DNA from: Leptospira mtsangambouensis
GTDB taxonomy: Bacteria > Spirochaetota > Leptospiria > Leptospirales > Leptospiraceae
NCBI RefSeq assembly: GCF_004770475.1
Contig: NZ_RQHK01000017.1
Span: forward strand, 744,001 to 808,000
Length of the DNA stretch: 64,000 nucleotides
Direction of reading: 5' to 3'
Part shown: piece after piece, positions 17,399 through 25,283 of the stretch
Position numbering within the stretch: the stretch's first letter is position 1
How the letters are laid out: each line of letters starts with the position of its first letter
Made by a program: the position numbers and the translations under genes
The notes under the pieces: generated by a model
Database searches by the model: none
Told to the model about the DNA's origin: nothing
The model's input: the letters and a program-made list of their open reading frames with translations, nothing else

Positions 17399-18448
17399 TT
17401 ATTTTCTCTTTCTAGCGGCTTCTGCCAATCTTTCTAACATCGGAACTGTTGTTTCCCAAGAGACACAAGCATCTGTGATGGACTGGCCATAGGTCAGAGG
17501 TTTCGCATCAATGGACTGGTTTCCTTCTTTGAGATGGCTTTCAATCATCACACCTAAGATATGTTTGCTGCCTTTGGCAAATTGTTCTGCTACAACATCA
17601 ATCACTGCTGGTTGTTTGCGAAAATCCTTTTGGCTATTGCCATGAGAACAATCGACCATGACTTTCGGAGGAAGGCCGGCTTTTTCAATTTGTGCACCCA
17701 CTTCATTGACTGACGCCTCATCAAAGTTAGGTCCTTTGTTTCCACCGCGTAAAATCACGTGAGTGTCTTTGTTCCCGGCTGTGCGAAAGATGGCACTACT
17801 TCCTTGGTTAGTGACTGATAAAAAATGATGGCTGGAACTTGCGGAACGAATGGCATCCACTGCGATTTGTACATTGCCATCAGTACCATTTTTGAAACCA
17901 ATCGGTGCCGAAAGACCAGATGCTAGTTCCCGGTGGACTTGGCTTTCTGTGGTTCTTGCACCAATGGCACCCCATGCCACTAAGTCAGCAATGTACTGGG
18001 GAGAGATGACATCTAAAAATTCGGTTCCGCAGGGGATTCCCATGTTATTAAGATCTAACAGAAGTTTACGAGCTAGTTGGAGTCCTTTGTTGATATGAAA
18101 CGATCCATCTAAATCGGGATCATTGATGAGTCCTTTCCAACCGACAGTGGTTCTCGGTTTTTCAAAATACACTCTCATTACAATGAGGAGTTCATTTTTG
18201 AACTCTTCAATTTTTGGTTTGAGTTTGGATGCATATTCCATTACGGCACCAATGTCGTGGACAGAACATGGACCAACGACAACTAACATACGCTTGTTGT
18301 CTTTTCCGTGGATGATATCGGAAATTTCACTTCTAGTACGGAGAACTACATCGGAAGCTGCATCCGTTAATGGAAGTTCTTCCATGATGACCGAAGGTGG
18401 GATAAGACTATGTTGTTCTAAAATTCTTAAATTGGCTGTAGGTTTCAT
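17399..18448 (-). CDS. 3-deoxy-7-phosphoheptulonate (DAHP) synthase, AroF/G/H class
   Basis: First step of the shikimate pathway, condensing phosphoenolpyruvate and erythrose 4-phosphate. 349 residues, matching the class I-alpha enzymes of E. coli. Motifs include MLVVVGPCSVHD, VYFEKPRTTVGWKGLINDPD (PEP binding), GARTTESQVHRELASGLSAP, HVILRGGNKGPNF, and VMVDCSHGNSQKD with the metal ligands. Isoenzyme type (Phe, Tyr or Trp sensitive) cannot be read from the sequence, so no symbol is given. It follows the rhodanese gene by two bases on the same strand. Confidence 0.95.
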   Translation of the reverse strand: MKPTANLRILEQHSLIPPSVIMEELPLTDAASDVVLRTRSEISDIIHGKDNKRMLVVVGPCSVHDIGAVMEYASKLKPKIEEFKNELLIVMRVYFEKPRTTVGWKGLINDPDLDGSFHINKGLQLARKLLLDLNNMGIPCGTEFLDVISPQYIADLVAWGAIGARTTESQVHRELASGLSAPIGFKNGTDGNVQIAVDAIRSASSSHHFLSVTNQGSSAIFRTAGNKDTHVILRGGNKGPNFDEASVNEVGAQIEKAGLPPKVMVDCSHGNSQKDFRKQPAVIDVVAEQFAKGSKHILGVMIESHLKEGNQSIDAKPLTYGQSITDACVSWETTVPMLERLAEAARKRK

Positions 18449-18450
18449 AA

Positions 18451-18792
18451 TTAATACTTTTGCATAGAAGGATCGACTAAATCGGAATAGGCTAAGGTTC
18501 CTCCGGCTACGTTTTTATAGGACTTAAATCCTGCTTGGGCTAAAATTCCACATGCCATTCCAGACCTTCCACCAGAACGACAGTACACTAAAATTTCTTT
18601 ATCGATTTGGTTTTTGATTTCCTCAATTCTCGCAGCGAGTTCGCTCACGGGGATGAGTTTGTCTGTGCCAGGAACCAGAGCAATTTGTTGTTCATTTGGG
18701 TTTCTTACATCCAATACAAAAAAATCATCTTTTCCTTCTGCACGTGCATCCAGACGTTTTTTAAAACTAACTACATCGATTTCCGGTACCAT
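18451..18792 (-). CDS. Rhodanese-like sulfurtransferase domain protein
   Basis: 113 residues from the ATG at 18792, which overlaps the stop of the ABC-F gene (TAATG) and has GGCGGAG eight bases upstream. A longer frame to 18840 exists but only copies the end of the ABC-F gene. Single rhodanese domain: FFVLDVRNPNE, and the active-site loop VYCRSGGRSGMA with Cys71, so catalysis or persulfide carrying is possible. Small one-domain rhodaneses move sulfane sulfur in the cytoplasm. No partner for sulfur metabolism lies nearby. Confidence 0.9.
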   Translation of the reverse strand: MVPEIDVVSFKKRLDARAEGKDDFFVLDVRNPNEQQIALVPGTDKLIPVSELAARIEEIKNQIDKEILVYCRSGGRSGMACGILAQAGFKSYKNVAGGTLAYSDLVDPSMQKY

Positions 18793-20732
18793 TATGTGAC
18801 TCCGCCCATTTCCTCTAGTTCTATCGTTACATCCTCCCAACGTTTCGTGAGGAGGCTTATCTCTCTTTTAATATCGTTATAAGTGTCCATTTCCAACTGA
18901 AAACTTCTGTTTTTAAAGAACTCTGGATCCTGTAAAAGTTCCTCTTTGTCCTTTTTATTTTTTTCCAGTCTCTCTATTTGGACTTCCAAATCTGAAATTT
19001 CTTTCTCTAATTTTTTTCGTTTGTTTTTACTGGCTTGCGGATTGGCCTTTTTTTCTTCAAATTTAGATTTGCCAGAAGTATTTTGGGCCGGAGATTCCGT
19101 TTCATCTTCCTTATGGAACTTGAGGTAATCATCAAAACTACAATTTAGATTTTGTAAGACACCTCCGGAAAGTTGGAAGGTGCGGTTACAGAGTCCCTTC
19201 ATAAAGTCGGGATCGTGGCTGATGATAAGGAGGCTTCCTGGAAAATCAATGAGGGCCCTTTTGACCGCTTCCCGGATCACAATGTCCAAGTGGTTTGTGG
19301 GTTCATCCAAAAATAGGCAATTGGTCGGATGGTTCACAAGAAGGGCCAACCGAAGTCTACTCTGTTCTCCACCTGATAAGTGTTTTACGGATTTAAAAAC
19401 TCCATCCCCTGGAAAGGCAAAATGTCCGAGTAGGGTTCTTGCTCTTTCTTCACTGAGTTCTGGGTATTTTTTGATTACGGTTTCAACGAGGTTCAGGCTT
19501 TCGTCCAAGTCTTCCCCGTGAGTTTGGGAAAAGTATCCAAGTTTGGTTTTAGGTCCATAATAGAGAGATCCAGAATCCAACTTATGCCTTTCTAAAAGAC
19601 AACGCATGAGTGTTGATTTTCCGGCCCCATTCGGGCCAACGAGTGCTACTTTATCGCCTGCGGAAATTTCGATTTCGGCATTTTCAAAAATCGTTTTTTT
19701 CACACCTGTGTTTTTATCAGGATAAGAAAAAGAAGCATGTTCCAATCGAAGGATGATATTACTCGAAGGAACAAATTGGAATTGGTAGTCTGGTTTTTGG
19801 TTCCAAAAAGATTCTTCTGGATTTTCTAGTTTGTCTCTTTTTTCCAATCGTTTGATGACCGATTGGACTTGCCTAGCTTTCGTCGCTTGGGCACGAAATC
19901 GTTCCACCCATTCCATTCGGCTCTTTAGATAGGTTTCTTCTTTTTCGAATTGGGCTCTTAGTTGTTCTTGGATTTCATTTTTGGCTTCAAAAAATTCTTC
20001 CAAACTTCCTTGGAATTCAAAAGTTCCATGAGGATTGATTTCAATGATGGTATCAACCGTTTGGTTTAAAAATTCAGGATCGTGAGTCACGAGAACAAAG
20101 GCCTGGTTCTGTGAGACAAGAAAGTCAGCTAACCAAGATTTGGTTTTGTCATCCAAATGGTTTGTCGGCTCATCGAGAAGTAATAAATTATGTGGGTTGA
20201 GTAGAGCTATGGCTAGACCAATGCGGTGGTGGTAACCCGGAGAAAATTCTTTGGTTTTTCGAATGAAGTCGGCCGTTGAAAATCCAAGGCCAGAAAGAAT
20301 TTTTTTTGCGCGAGCTTCGAGACCGTGTAAGTCGTGTAAGTGGGCAAATTCTTCTAAATCACTTTGTTCATGAAGGAGTTCCTCAAAAGCCGGGTCTTCA
20401 TGATCAATCGTTTCGAATTTGGATTCTATGATTTTTCGTTTTCCATCATACTCGGCATAGAGTTTGTTTTCATCAAGGACAGTGTCGATGACAGAAGTCT
20501 CGGGACTAAATTCGGGAATCTGTTGGAAAAGGGAAAGGACGGTATTTTTGGAGCGAATGACTTCCCCAGATTCGGGTTTCATCTTTCCGGCCGCCATTTG
20601 GAAAAGAGTGGTTTTGCCCGAACCGTTGGGCCCGACGATGGCAACCCGGCAACCAGGTTTGATATGCCAGCTAAAACCCTCAAAGAGAACCTTGGGGCCG
20701 AAGTGTTGGTGGATTTGGATGAATTGGATCAA
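18792..20732 (-). CDS. ABC-F family ATPase (Uup/EttA-like ribosome-associated)
   Basis: 646 residues with two ABC domains and no membrane segment. First domain: Walker A GPNGSGKTTLF (about 34-44), signature replaced by SPGYHHRIGLAIALL, Walker B LLLLDEPTNHLD. Then a charged interdomain linker with coiled coil (about 235-300), the second domain with GPNGAGKSTLM, LSGGEQSRLRLALL and CLFLDEPTNHLD, and a C-terminal extension (about 545-646) that is strongly coiled-coil (KKLEKEISDLEVQIERLEK) as in Uup. ABC-F proteins act on ribosomes in translation control, rescue of stalled ribosomes, or antibiotic protection. The start is TTG at 20732; the next domain residues leave little room for another start. 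A hairpin sits 16 bp upstream. Confidence 0.9.
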   Translation of the reverse strand: MIQFIQIHQHFGPKVLFEGFSWHIKPGCRVAIVGPNGSGKTTLFQMAAGKMKPESGEVIRSKNTVLSLFQQIPEFSPETSVIDTVLDENKLYAEYDGKRKIIESKFETIDHEDPAFEELLHEQSDLEEFAHLHDLHGLEARAKKILSGLGFSTADFIRKTKEFSPGYHHRIGLAIALLNPHNLLLLDEPTNHLDDKTKSWLADFLVSQNQAFVLVTHDPEFLNQTVDTIIEINPHGTFEFQGSLEEFFEAKNEIQEQLRAQFEKEETYLKSRMEWVERFRAQATKARQVQSVIKRLEKRDKLENPEESFWNQKPDYQFQFVPSSNIILRLEHASFSYPDKNTGVKKTIFENAEIEISAGDKVALVGPNGAGKSTLMRCLLERHKLDSGSLYYGPKTKLGYFSQTHGEDLDESLNLVETVIKKYPELSEERARTLLGHFAFPGDGVFKSVKHLSGGEQSRLRLALLVNHPTNCLFLDEPTNHLDIVIREAVKRALIDFPGSLLIISHDPDFMKGLCNRTFQLSGGVLQNLNCSFDDYLKFHKEDETESPAQNTSGKSKFEEKKANPQASKNKRKKLEKEISDLEVQIERLEKNKKDKEELLQDPEFFKNRSFQLEMDTYNDIKREISLLTKRWEDVTIELEEMGGVT

Positions 20733-20747
20733 AGCGCTTTGGGAAAA

Positions 20748-20764
20748 CCCGCCGATGAGGCGGG
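20748..20764 (-). promoter_or_regulatory. GC hairpin with short T-run just upstream of the ABC-F start
   Basis: On the minus strand CCCGCC, loop TCATC, GGCGGG, followed by TTTTCCC. It lies between the end of the 53-residue gene and the TTG of the ABC-F gene. It looks like a weak intrinsic terminator or attenuator. Some ABC-F genes are controlled by leader ORF and terminator; that link is inference here. Confidence 0.45.
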
Positions 20765-20784
20765 GGATTTAGGAGGGACTAACC

Positions 20785-20946
20785 TTATTTTTTGGCTAGA
20801 AGTTCCTCTTTTCTTTCGCGAAGGTGTTTCACATAAAGGCTAGATTCGCCATTCATGGTTTCGACAGACTTTTTGATGGCCGCATCAATTTCGGCTACAG
20901 TCATTTTCGCGATTTTTTTGTTCTTCTTTTCTTTTTCTTCTGACAT
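20785..20946 (-). CDS. 53-residue charged hypothetical protein
   Basis: ATG at 20946 to TAA at 20785. A good ribosome binding site, AAAAGGGG, precedes the start by nine bases. The product is soluble, starting MSEEKEKKNKKIAKMTVAEI, with a helix-forming middle (DAAIKKSVETMNGESS) and a charged end (LRERKEELLAKK). No cysteine, signal or membrane segment. The codon pattern and ribosome binding site suggest a real gene. It is 52 bp upstream of the ABC-F gene on the same strand with a hairpin between. Family not recognised. Confidence 0.6.
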   Translation of the reverse strand: MSEEKEKKNKKIAKMTVAEIDAAIKKSVETMNGESSLYVKHLRERKEELLAKK

Positions 20947-21041
20947 GGAAGTTTTCCCCTTTTAGGTACGTCACTGAGATTCTTCCAGGGTTTCCTCACG
21001 AATCGAGACTGCAAGAAAAATAAGACAAAAATACTGACAAG

Positions 21042-21893
21042 TTGCAAACTGGCCGGATGAAACGACTCCGACGATTTTTCAGTGAAGTGTACTTGTACGA
21101 TGTCCATGGTCTGGCTTCGGAACTTTCGTTTACTTTCCTCCTCACTCTCTTTCCCCTTTTGGTAGTTTTTGTGACTCTTCTTGGGCTTTTGCAAGATCCA
21201 AGGACTATCAATTTGATGACAGACCAAATGGGAAAATTTTTACCAGCCCCTATTTTCCAACCCATAGACAAAAGTGTGGAAAACCTAACGAGAGTTAAAA
21301 GCTATAATGTAATCGCACTTAGCATTGCGATTTCCTTTTTTTCGAGTTTAACGATTTTTGGAACTATATCCAAAGCCCTTCGGTTTATCTCTCGGGATGA
21401 GACTAAGGTTGGTTTTATCGCCTCTCAGTGGATCAACTTTCGTTTGCTTGTGATCTCTCTTGTTCTACTAGTTTTGTATTTTTATTTAACTTATGGAATG
21501 GTGCAAACAGAACGGTTTATATTTCAAAAGTTTCGATTTGGATTTTTTCGAACAAATCCTTATCTTTCGGTCTCTCTGATCATTTTGCCATATTGCATTG
21601 GGCTTTTTACATTCTATTATGCTTATATTACCAAAGCAAAAACCACTTTAAAAGAGAATTTACCGGGTGCCATTTTTGCTTCCTTACTCGTTTTAACAAT
21701 GAGTTTTGGATTTCAGTTTTATTTAAAAATGAAAAACGTAGGTGTAAATTATTCCTTAGCTTATGATTTGATTTCTAAAATGGTAGTTTTGATGTTGTAT
21801 ACATATATCAACTCAACGTTTTTTATTTGGGGATTTTTATGGAACCAAGTCCTTGCGGATGATCGTAACAAGAAGTCTCAATCCAAAAGATAA
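21042..21893 (+). CDS. YihY/BrkB family inner-membrane protein
   Basis: 283 residues with six predicted membrane helices. Family features include an amphipathic start (RRFFSEVYLYDVHGLASELSFTFLLTLFPLLV), the motif FFSSLTIFGTISKALRF, a central helix with LVLLVLYFYLTYGM, PYCIGLFTFYYAYI, and the C-terminal MVVLMLYTYINSTFFIWGFLWNQ. The family was once wrongly called RNase BN; its function is unsettled. The start is TTG at 21042 or ATG at 21057; neither has a strong ribosome binding site. Its last 16 bases overlap a convergent gene. Confidence 0.88.
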   Translation: MQTGRMKRLRRFFSEVYLYDVHGLASELSFTFLLTLFPLLVVFVTLLGLLQDPRTINLMTDQMGKFLPAPIFQPIDKSVENLTRVKSYNVIALSIAISFFSSLTIFGTISKALRFISRDETKVGFIASQWINFRLLVISLVLLVLYFYLTYGMVQTERFIFQKFRFGFFRTNPYLSVSLIILPYCIGLFTFYYAYITKAKTTLKENLPGAIFASLLVLTMSFGFQFYLKMKNVGVNYSLAYDLISKMVVLMLYTYINSTFFIWGFLWNQVLADDRNKKSQSKR

Positions 21894-22291
21894 TCTGGTT
21901 CTAAAATCCTTGGGCAAAAAGAAATGATGATTCCGAAGTAGTGGCGCGCGAGAGAAAAAAAGAGCCACTCCCCACCAGAAGAAAGGATATCATCCGCATC
22001 TAGATCGGTGTATCCTTTTTTGTGAAACAATTGGTCCAAACTCCAATTCTCTTCTCCAGGAATCACTTGGACTTTGAGATGGGCATAAAATTTATTTTCT
22101 AGACTATGATAACGAAATACCAATGCTCTTCCACCTAACGGATTTCTGATGGTGAAGGTAAGCCATGTGGGGAAATCATTTTCTGGTTCTGAACTCAAGT
22201 GGTAGAGTTCCCAACCTTCATCTTTGGCATTTCCAAAAAACTCTTGAAAGCTGGATGTAAAAGCAGATTGGTATTCGGCAGTGATCCCCAT
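21878..22291 (-). CDS. Hypothetical protein, 137 residues
   Basis: Soluble alpha/beta protein with no signal or membrane segment, rich in aromatic residues (DFPTWLTFTIRNPLGGRALVFRYHSLENKFYAHLKV). Not recognised. The frame is clean from ATG 22291, and the region has no better frame. It converges on and overlaps the YihY gene by 16 bp and is divergent from the gene at 22372. Confidence 0.6.
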   Translation of the reverse strand: MGITAEYQSAFTSSFQEFFGNAKDEGWELYHLSSEPENDFPTWLTFTIRNPLGGRALVFRYHSLENKFYAHLKVQVIPGEENWSLDQLFHKKGYTDLDADDILSSGGEWLFFSLARHYFGIIISFCPRILEPDYLLD

Positions 22292-22371
22292 TTCTTTTTT
22301 GATAGAAATAGAACCCTGGTTTTAAGGCAAATTTTATCTCGTTTTTTCTACGAAAGATTTAAAATGTTTTT

Positions 22372-22884
22372 TTGAAAAAGAAAAACAAATTCCGGTTTCC
22401 CTATGAAGGAGTTCCATTAGGATGGGGACCTGAGGTTTTCAACATGATCGAAACCATCAATATCAATTGGCCAAGCGGTGCCATCGATCCCGTCATCCAT
22501 TGCCCTGCTTGCGGAAGTCTTGTTCTTAGTCCATTGGAAGAAGAAGGGCCCGGTTGCCACCACATTCAGTTTATCATCGATAGCGAATCTGGCGAATTCA
22601 ACTACATCACAGAACCTTTTGATGAAATTTTAAAAGAATTTCGTAAACCCGATGTAGAAGAATTTGATGAGTGGGATGCTACAGAATTGTTTTTAGAAGA
22701 AGCAGAATCCAATACATTTTATGTAATGAATTTAATTTTACCAAGTAATGTTTCCATAGAAGATGATCCTGTTTGTTTGCGCATTGGATTTGAATTATTT
22801 TTTAGTGAAGACCAAGAAGAATTGTACGAAGAATTAGAAAGAAGACACGATGAGGAAGGGTTACATGACCACAGCCAGAACTAA
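22372..22884 (+). CDS. Hypothetical acidic protein with N-terminal zinc-binding cysteines
   Basis: 170 residues, not recognised. The N-terminal third reads PYEGVPLGWGPEVFNMIETI and then HCPACGSLVL with a following GPGCHH, a plausible Cys/His metal site. The rest is very acidic (EEFDEWDATELFLEEAESN). Start is probably TTG at 22372, since the ATG nine bases earlier is closed by a stop and the next ATG at 22444 would drop the start of the conserved-looking part. Its end overlaps the next gene by 20 bases, so they are likely co-transcribed. Confidence 0.6.
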   Translation: MKKKNKFRFPYEGVPLGWGPEVFNMIETININWPSGAIDPVIHCPACGSLVLSPLEEEGPGCHHIQFIIDSESGEFNYITEPFDEILKEFRKPDVEEFDEWDATELFLEEAESNTFYVMNLILPSNVSIEDDPVCLRIGFELFFSEDQEELYEELERRHDEEGLHDHSQN

Positions 22885-23437
22885 AATTTTTAAATTTGGA
22901 TTTTTTATCTCAATATTTTTTATATTCACCAATTGTTTGATCAGCTATAAAGATCATCCCAAAATTCTTCCTTTGCCTGCAGAAGAAAAATCGAACGATG
23001 CCAACTTTGTTTATGCTCTGCCAACATTTCCCCAAATGAATTTAGGGGGAAGAGAAGCTTTAAAAAACTATTTTCAAAACAAAACTCGTTTTAAAAACAC
23101 AGTGGAAGGAGTGGATGTTCCTAAATCTGGTTTTTTAGTGAATGTAAAGGTTAACTACCGTTCACCGTCTCCAGAAGCCACAGTATTTCTTGGAATTTCC
23201 ACTTTGACTGCAACACTCCTTCCTGCTTGGTCCACACAAGATGGATATGATGTACAATACCTTCTTTACAAAGATGGAAAAAAAGTGGGAACCTATGAGT
23301 ATCATATCTTTCGAAATTATGCGCAGTGGCTTCTCTTCATCCCGATTTCATGGTACAATTTTGAAACGGCAACAGAACGAGAAGTGTTCGAAAGAACCAC
23401 TCTGAAATTTTTTGAGGATGCAAAGGAACATTTCTAA
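22865..23437 (+). CDS. Putative lipoprotein, unknown function
   Basis: 190 residues from ATG 22865, chosen because GAGGAAGGG lies just upstream; an ATG at 22850 is also in frame but poorly placed. Basic start, hydrophobic stretch (FKFGFFISIFFIF) and a spirochaete-type lipobox ending in TNC, so the protein is probably lipidated at that Cys (about residue 24). The mature part contains a stretch of moderate hydrophobicity (ATVFLGISTLTATLLPAW) and YEYHIFRNYAQWLLFIP near the end. Family not recognised. It lies between the acidic zinc-site protein and a TauE-like transporter, spaced as an operon. Confidence 0.65.
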   Translation: MTTARTKIFKFGFFISIFFIFTNCLISYKDHPKILPLPAEEKSNDANFVYALPTFPQMNLGGREALKNYFQNKTRFKNTVEGVDVPKSGFLVNVKVNYRSPSPEATVFLGISTLTATLLPAWSTQDGYDVQYLLYKDGKKVGTYEYHIFRNYAQWLLFIPISWYNFETATEREVFERTTLKFFEDAKEHF

Positions 23438-23442
23438 TACCA

Positions 23443-24429
23443 TTGGATTTTAACTTTCAAATATACAATGATTTTGTCTGGGGTTTTTGGCCCGGAATCA
23501 TTGTTGTTTTTGGAGTTGGGTTCTTTGTTGGATACTTAGCTTCCTTTTTAGGACTTGGGGGTGGATTTATTTACACTCCCTTCTTCCATAGTTTTTTTCA
23601 CCTCACTGCCGTTCAGGCAGTTGCCGTTTCTCTCGCACAGATGCCTGTATCCTCTCTTTCTGGGCTATTCGTATACTACCAAAACAATAAAATTCGTTGG
23701 AAACAGGGCCTACTTTTACTTTGTACATCGATTCCTTCGGCTCAGTATACTGCCTATAAATTTGGAAGGTTTGAAGATACAGAACTCGGCAAACAGTTGT
23801 ACTATGGGGTTCCATTGTCAGAGTTTATTTATCTCATTGTATTTACATTTTTTTTAGGAATCTTAGCAATTTACAATTTGATCACGGCTCTGAAGAGGAG
23901 AAAAAAATACTATCAGTCTCTAGAGGTTCAGTCACAAACATTCAATCCTGTGCCATCTTCTAGTTCTTTTTCTTCTGGTACAAAATCAAATCTAGATACA
24001 AATCTTACCAAAAATAATTCGACTAACAAAAGTGATGCTGATTCTTTTTTCTATTCACCAAAATCGATTTTGATTGTTCTATTTACTGGGATTTTTTTTG
24101 GTTTGTTTTCCTCTTTATTTGGGATTGGAGGTGGTTTTCTTGCAGTTCCTTTATTTGTGTATTACTTTCGTATGAGTCCTGTAGAAGCCGTGGCCACTTC
24201 TTTTCTCGGAATTTTTCTCACATCTTTTGGAACAAGTCTTATGTTCTTTTTCCAAGGGAAATTACATTTGGAACTTGCTCTCATTGGAAGTTTCGGTGGG
24301 ATTTTTGGGGCAAGGATTGGTTCTTTAAAAGCTGTGAATGCAAAACCATATAGCATTCTTCTTGTTACTGCTATCTTTCAATTTTTGGTAGTGGTATGGT
24401 ATGTGCTGGGAAAACTTCCCAAATTCTAA
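23443..24429 (+). CDS. TauE/SafE family membrane transporter
   Basis: 328 residues, about eight membrane helices in two homologous halves. Each half has the family motif: FLGLGGGFIYTPFFH near residue 37 and FGIGGGFLAVPLFVYYFRMSPVEAVATS near residue 228. The halves are joined by a long serine/asparagine-rich cytoplasmic loop (about 160-200). Family members export sulfite, sulfoacetate or other sulfur-containing anions; the substrate here is unknown. The start appears to be TTG at 23443, six bases after the lipoprotein gene. Confidence 0.88.
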   Translation: MDFNFQIYNDFVWGFWPGIIVVFGVGFFVGYLASFLGLGGGFIYTPFFHSFFHLTAVQAVAVSLAQMPVSSLSGLFVYYQNNKIRWKQGLLLLCTSIPSAQYTAYKFGRFEDTELGKQLYYGVPLSEFIYLIVFTFFLGILAIYNLITALKRRKKYYQSLEVQSQTFNPVPSSSSFSSGTKSNLDTNLTKNNSTNKSDADSFFYSPKSILIVLFTGIFFGLFSSLFGIGGGFLAVPLFVYYFRMSPVEAVATSFLGIFLTSFGTSLMFFFQGKLHLELALIGSFGGIFGARIGSLKAVNAKPYSILLVTAIFQFLVVVWYVLGKLPKF

Positions 24430-24482
24430 TTGCCATTTTTTGTTTCCAAATTTAGAATTCGTCTAAGTCATATAACGGCGTT

Positions 24483-25283
24483 ATGAAATTAGAATTTCCC
24501 GAAGACCAACTAGTGACAACGAAGGAAGGAAAAGTTCCCAAATTATACAGTTGTGCAGAGTGCCGCAACGGTGCTGGATTGGATTTTTCATTTACAATGG
24601 CGTTCCAACCCATTGTTGATTGGAACAAAAAAACCATCTATTCCCATGAAGCTCTTGTCCGTGGAACCAAAGGGGAGTCTGCCTATTCCATTCTTTCCAA
24701 AGTAAATTCCAACAACAGGTACCAGTTTGATCAATCGTGCCGGATCAAGGCGATCCAACTTGCAAGTCAGATTCGTATTCCTTCTTATTTGAATATTAAC
24801 TTTTTGCCAAATGCGGTTTACCAACCGGAGACTTGTATTCGTGCAACTCTTGAAGCTAGTAAAGAGTATCGGTTTCCTTTGGATCGATTGGTATTTGAGT
24901 TAACGGAAGGAGAAGAAGTTCAGGATCATGATCATATCATTAATATTTTTAAAACTTACCAACAATATGGATTTTTGACTGCGATTGATGATTTCGGTTC
25001 GGGATACTCTGGACTCAATTTACTCGCCAAATTCCAACCTGATTTGATTAAGTTAGATATGGAACTCATCCGAAACATTCATCTGAATTCTGTGGCTCAA
25101 AAATTAACAAAAGCCATTGCGAATGTTTGTCAGGAAATAGGAATTGCAGTGATTGCTGAAGGTGTAGAGACAAATGAGGAATTAAAAGTTTTGGTGGATA
25201 TGGGAATCTCTTTCTACCAAGGATATTTGTTTTCCAAACCAGCATTTGAATCTGCTGGTGAAGTGATCTTTCCCACTCTTTAA
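24483..25283 (+). CDS. EAL-domain c-di-GMP phosphodiesterase with N-terminal CxxC
   Basis: 266 residues, cytoplasmic, a single EAL domain. All residues expected for hydrolysis are visible: EAL in YSHEALVRG (residues 56-58), Asn in NINFLP, Glu in FELTEG, IDDFGSGYS, Lys in IKLDM, AEGVET, and Gln in YQGYLFSKP. So it probably degrades c-di-GMP to pGpG. A short N-terminal arm carries Cys24 and Cys27 in YSCAECRNG, which could bind metal or respond to redox state. No GGDEF or sensor domain. It overlaps the convergent gene by four bases. Confidence 0.93.
   Translation: MKLEFPEDQLVTTKEGKVPKLYSCAECRNGAGLDFSFTMAFQPIVDWNKKTIYSHEALVRGTKGESAYSILSKVNSNNRYQFDQSCRIKAIQLASQIRIPSYLNINFLPNAVYQPETCIRATLEASKEYRFPLDRLVFELTEGEEVQDHDHIINIFKTYQQYGFLTAIDDFGSGYSGLNLLAKFQPDLIKLDMELIRNIHLNSVAQKLTKAIANVCQEIGIAVIAEGVETNEELKVLVDMGISFYQGYLFSKPAFESAGEVIFPTL

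Noticed and set aside
18793..18840. N-terminal extension of the rhodanese
   Set aside because: It only re-reads the end of the ABC-F gene; ATG 18792 has a good ribosome binding site.
20364..20843. 159-codon plus-strand ORF opposite the ABC-F gene
   Set aside because: Antisense to Walker A coding sequence and overlaps the 53-residue gene; no ribosome binding site.
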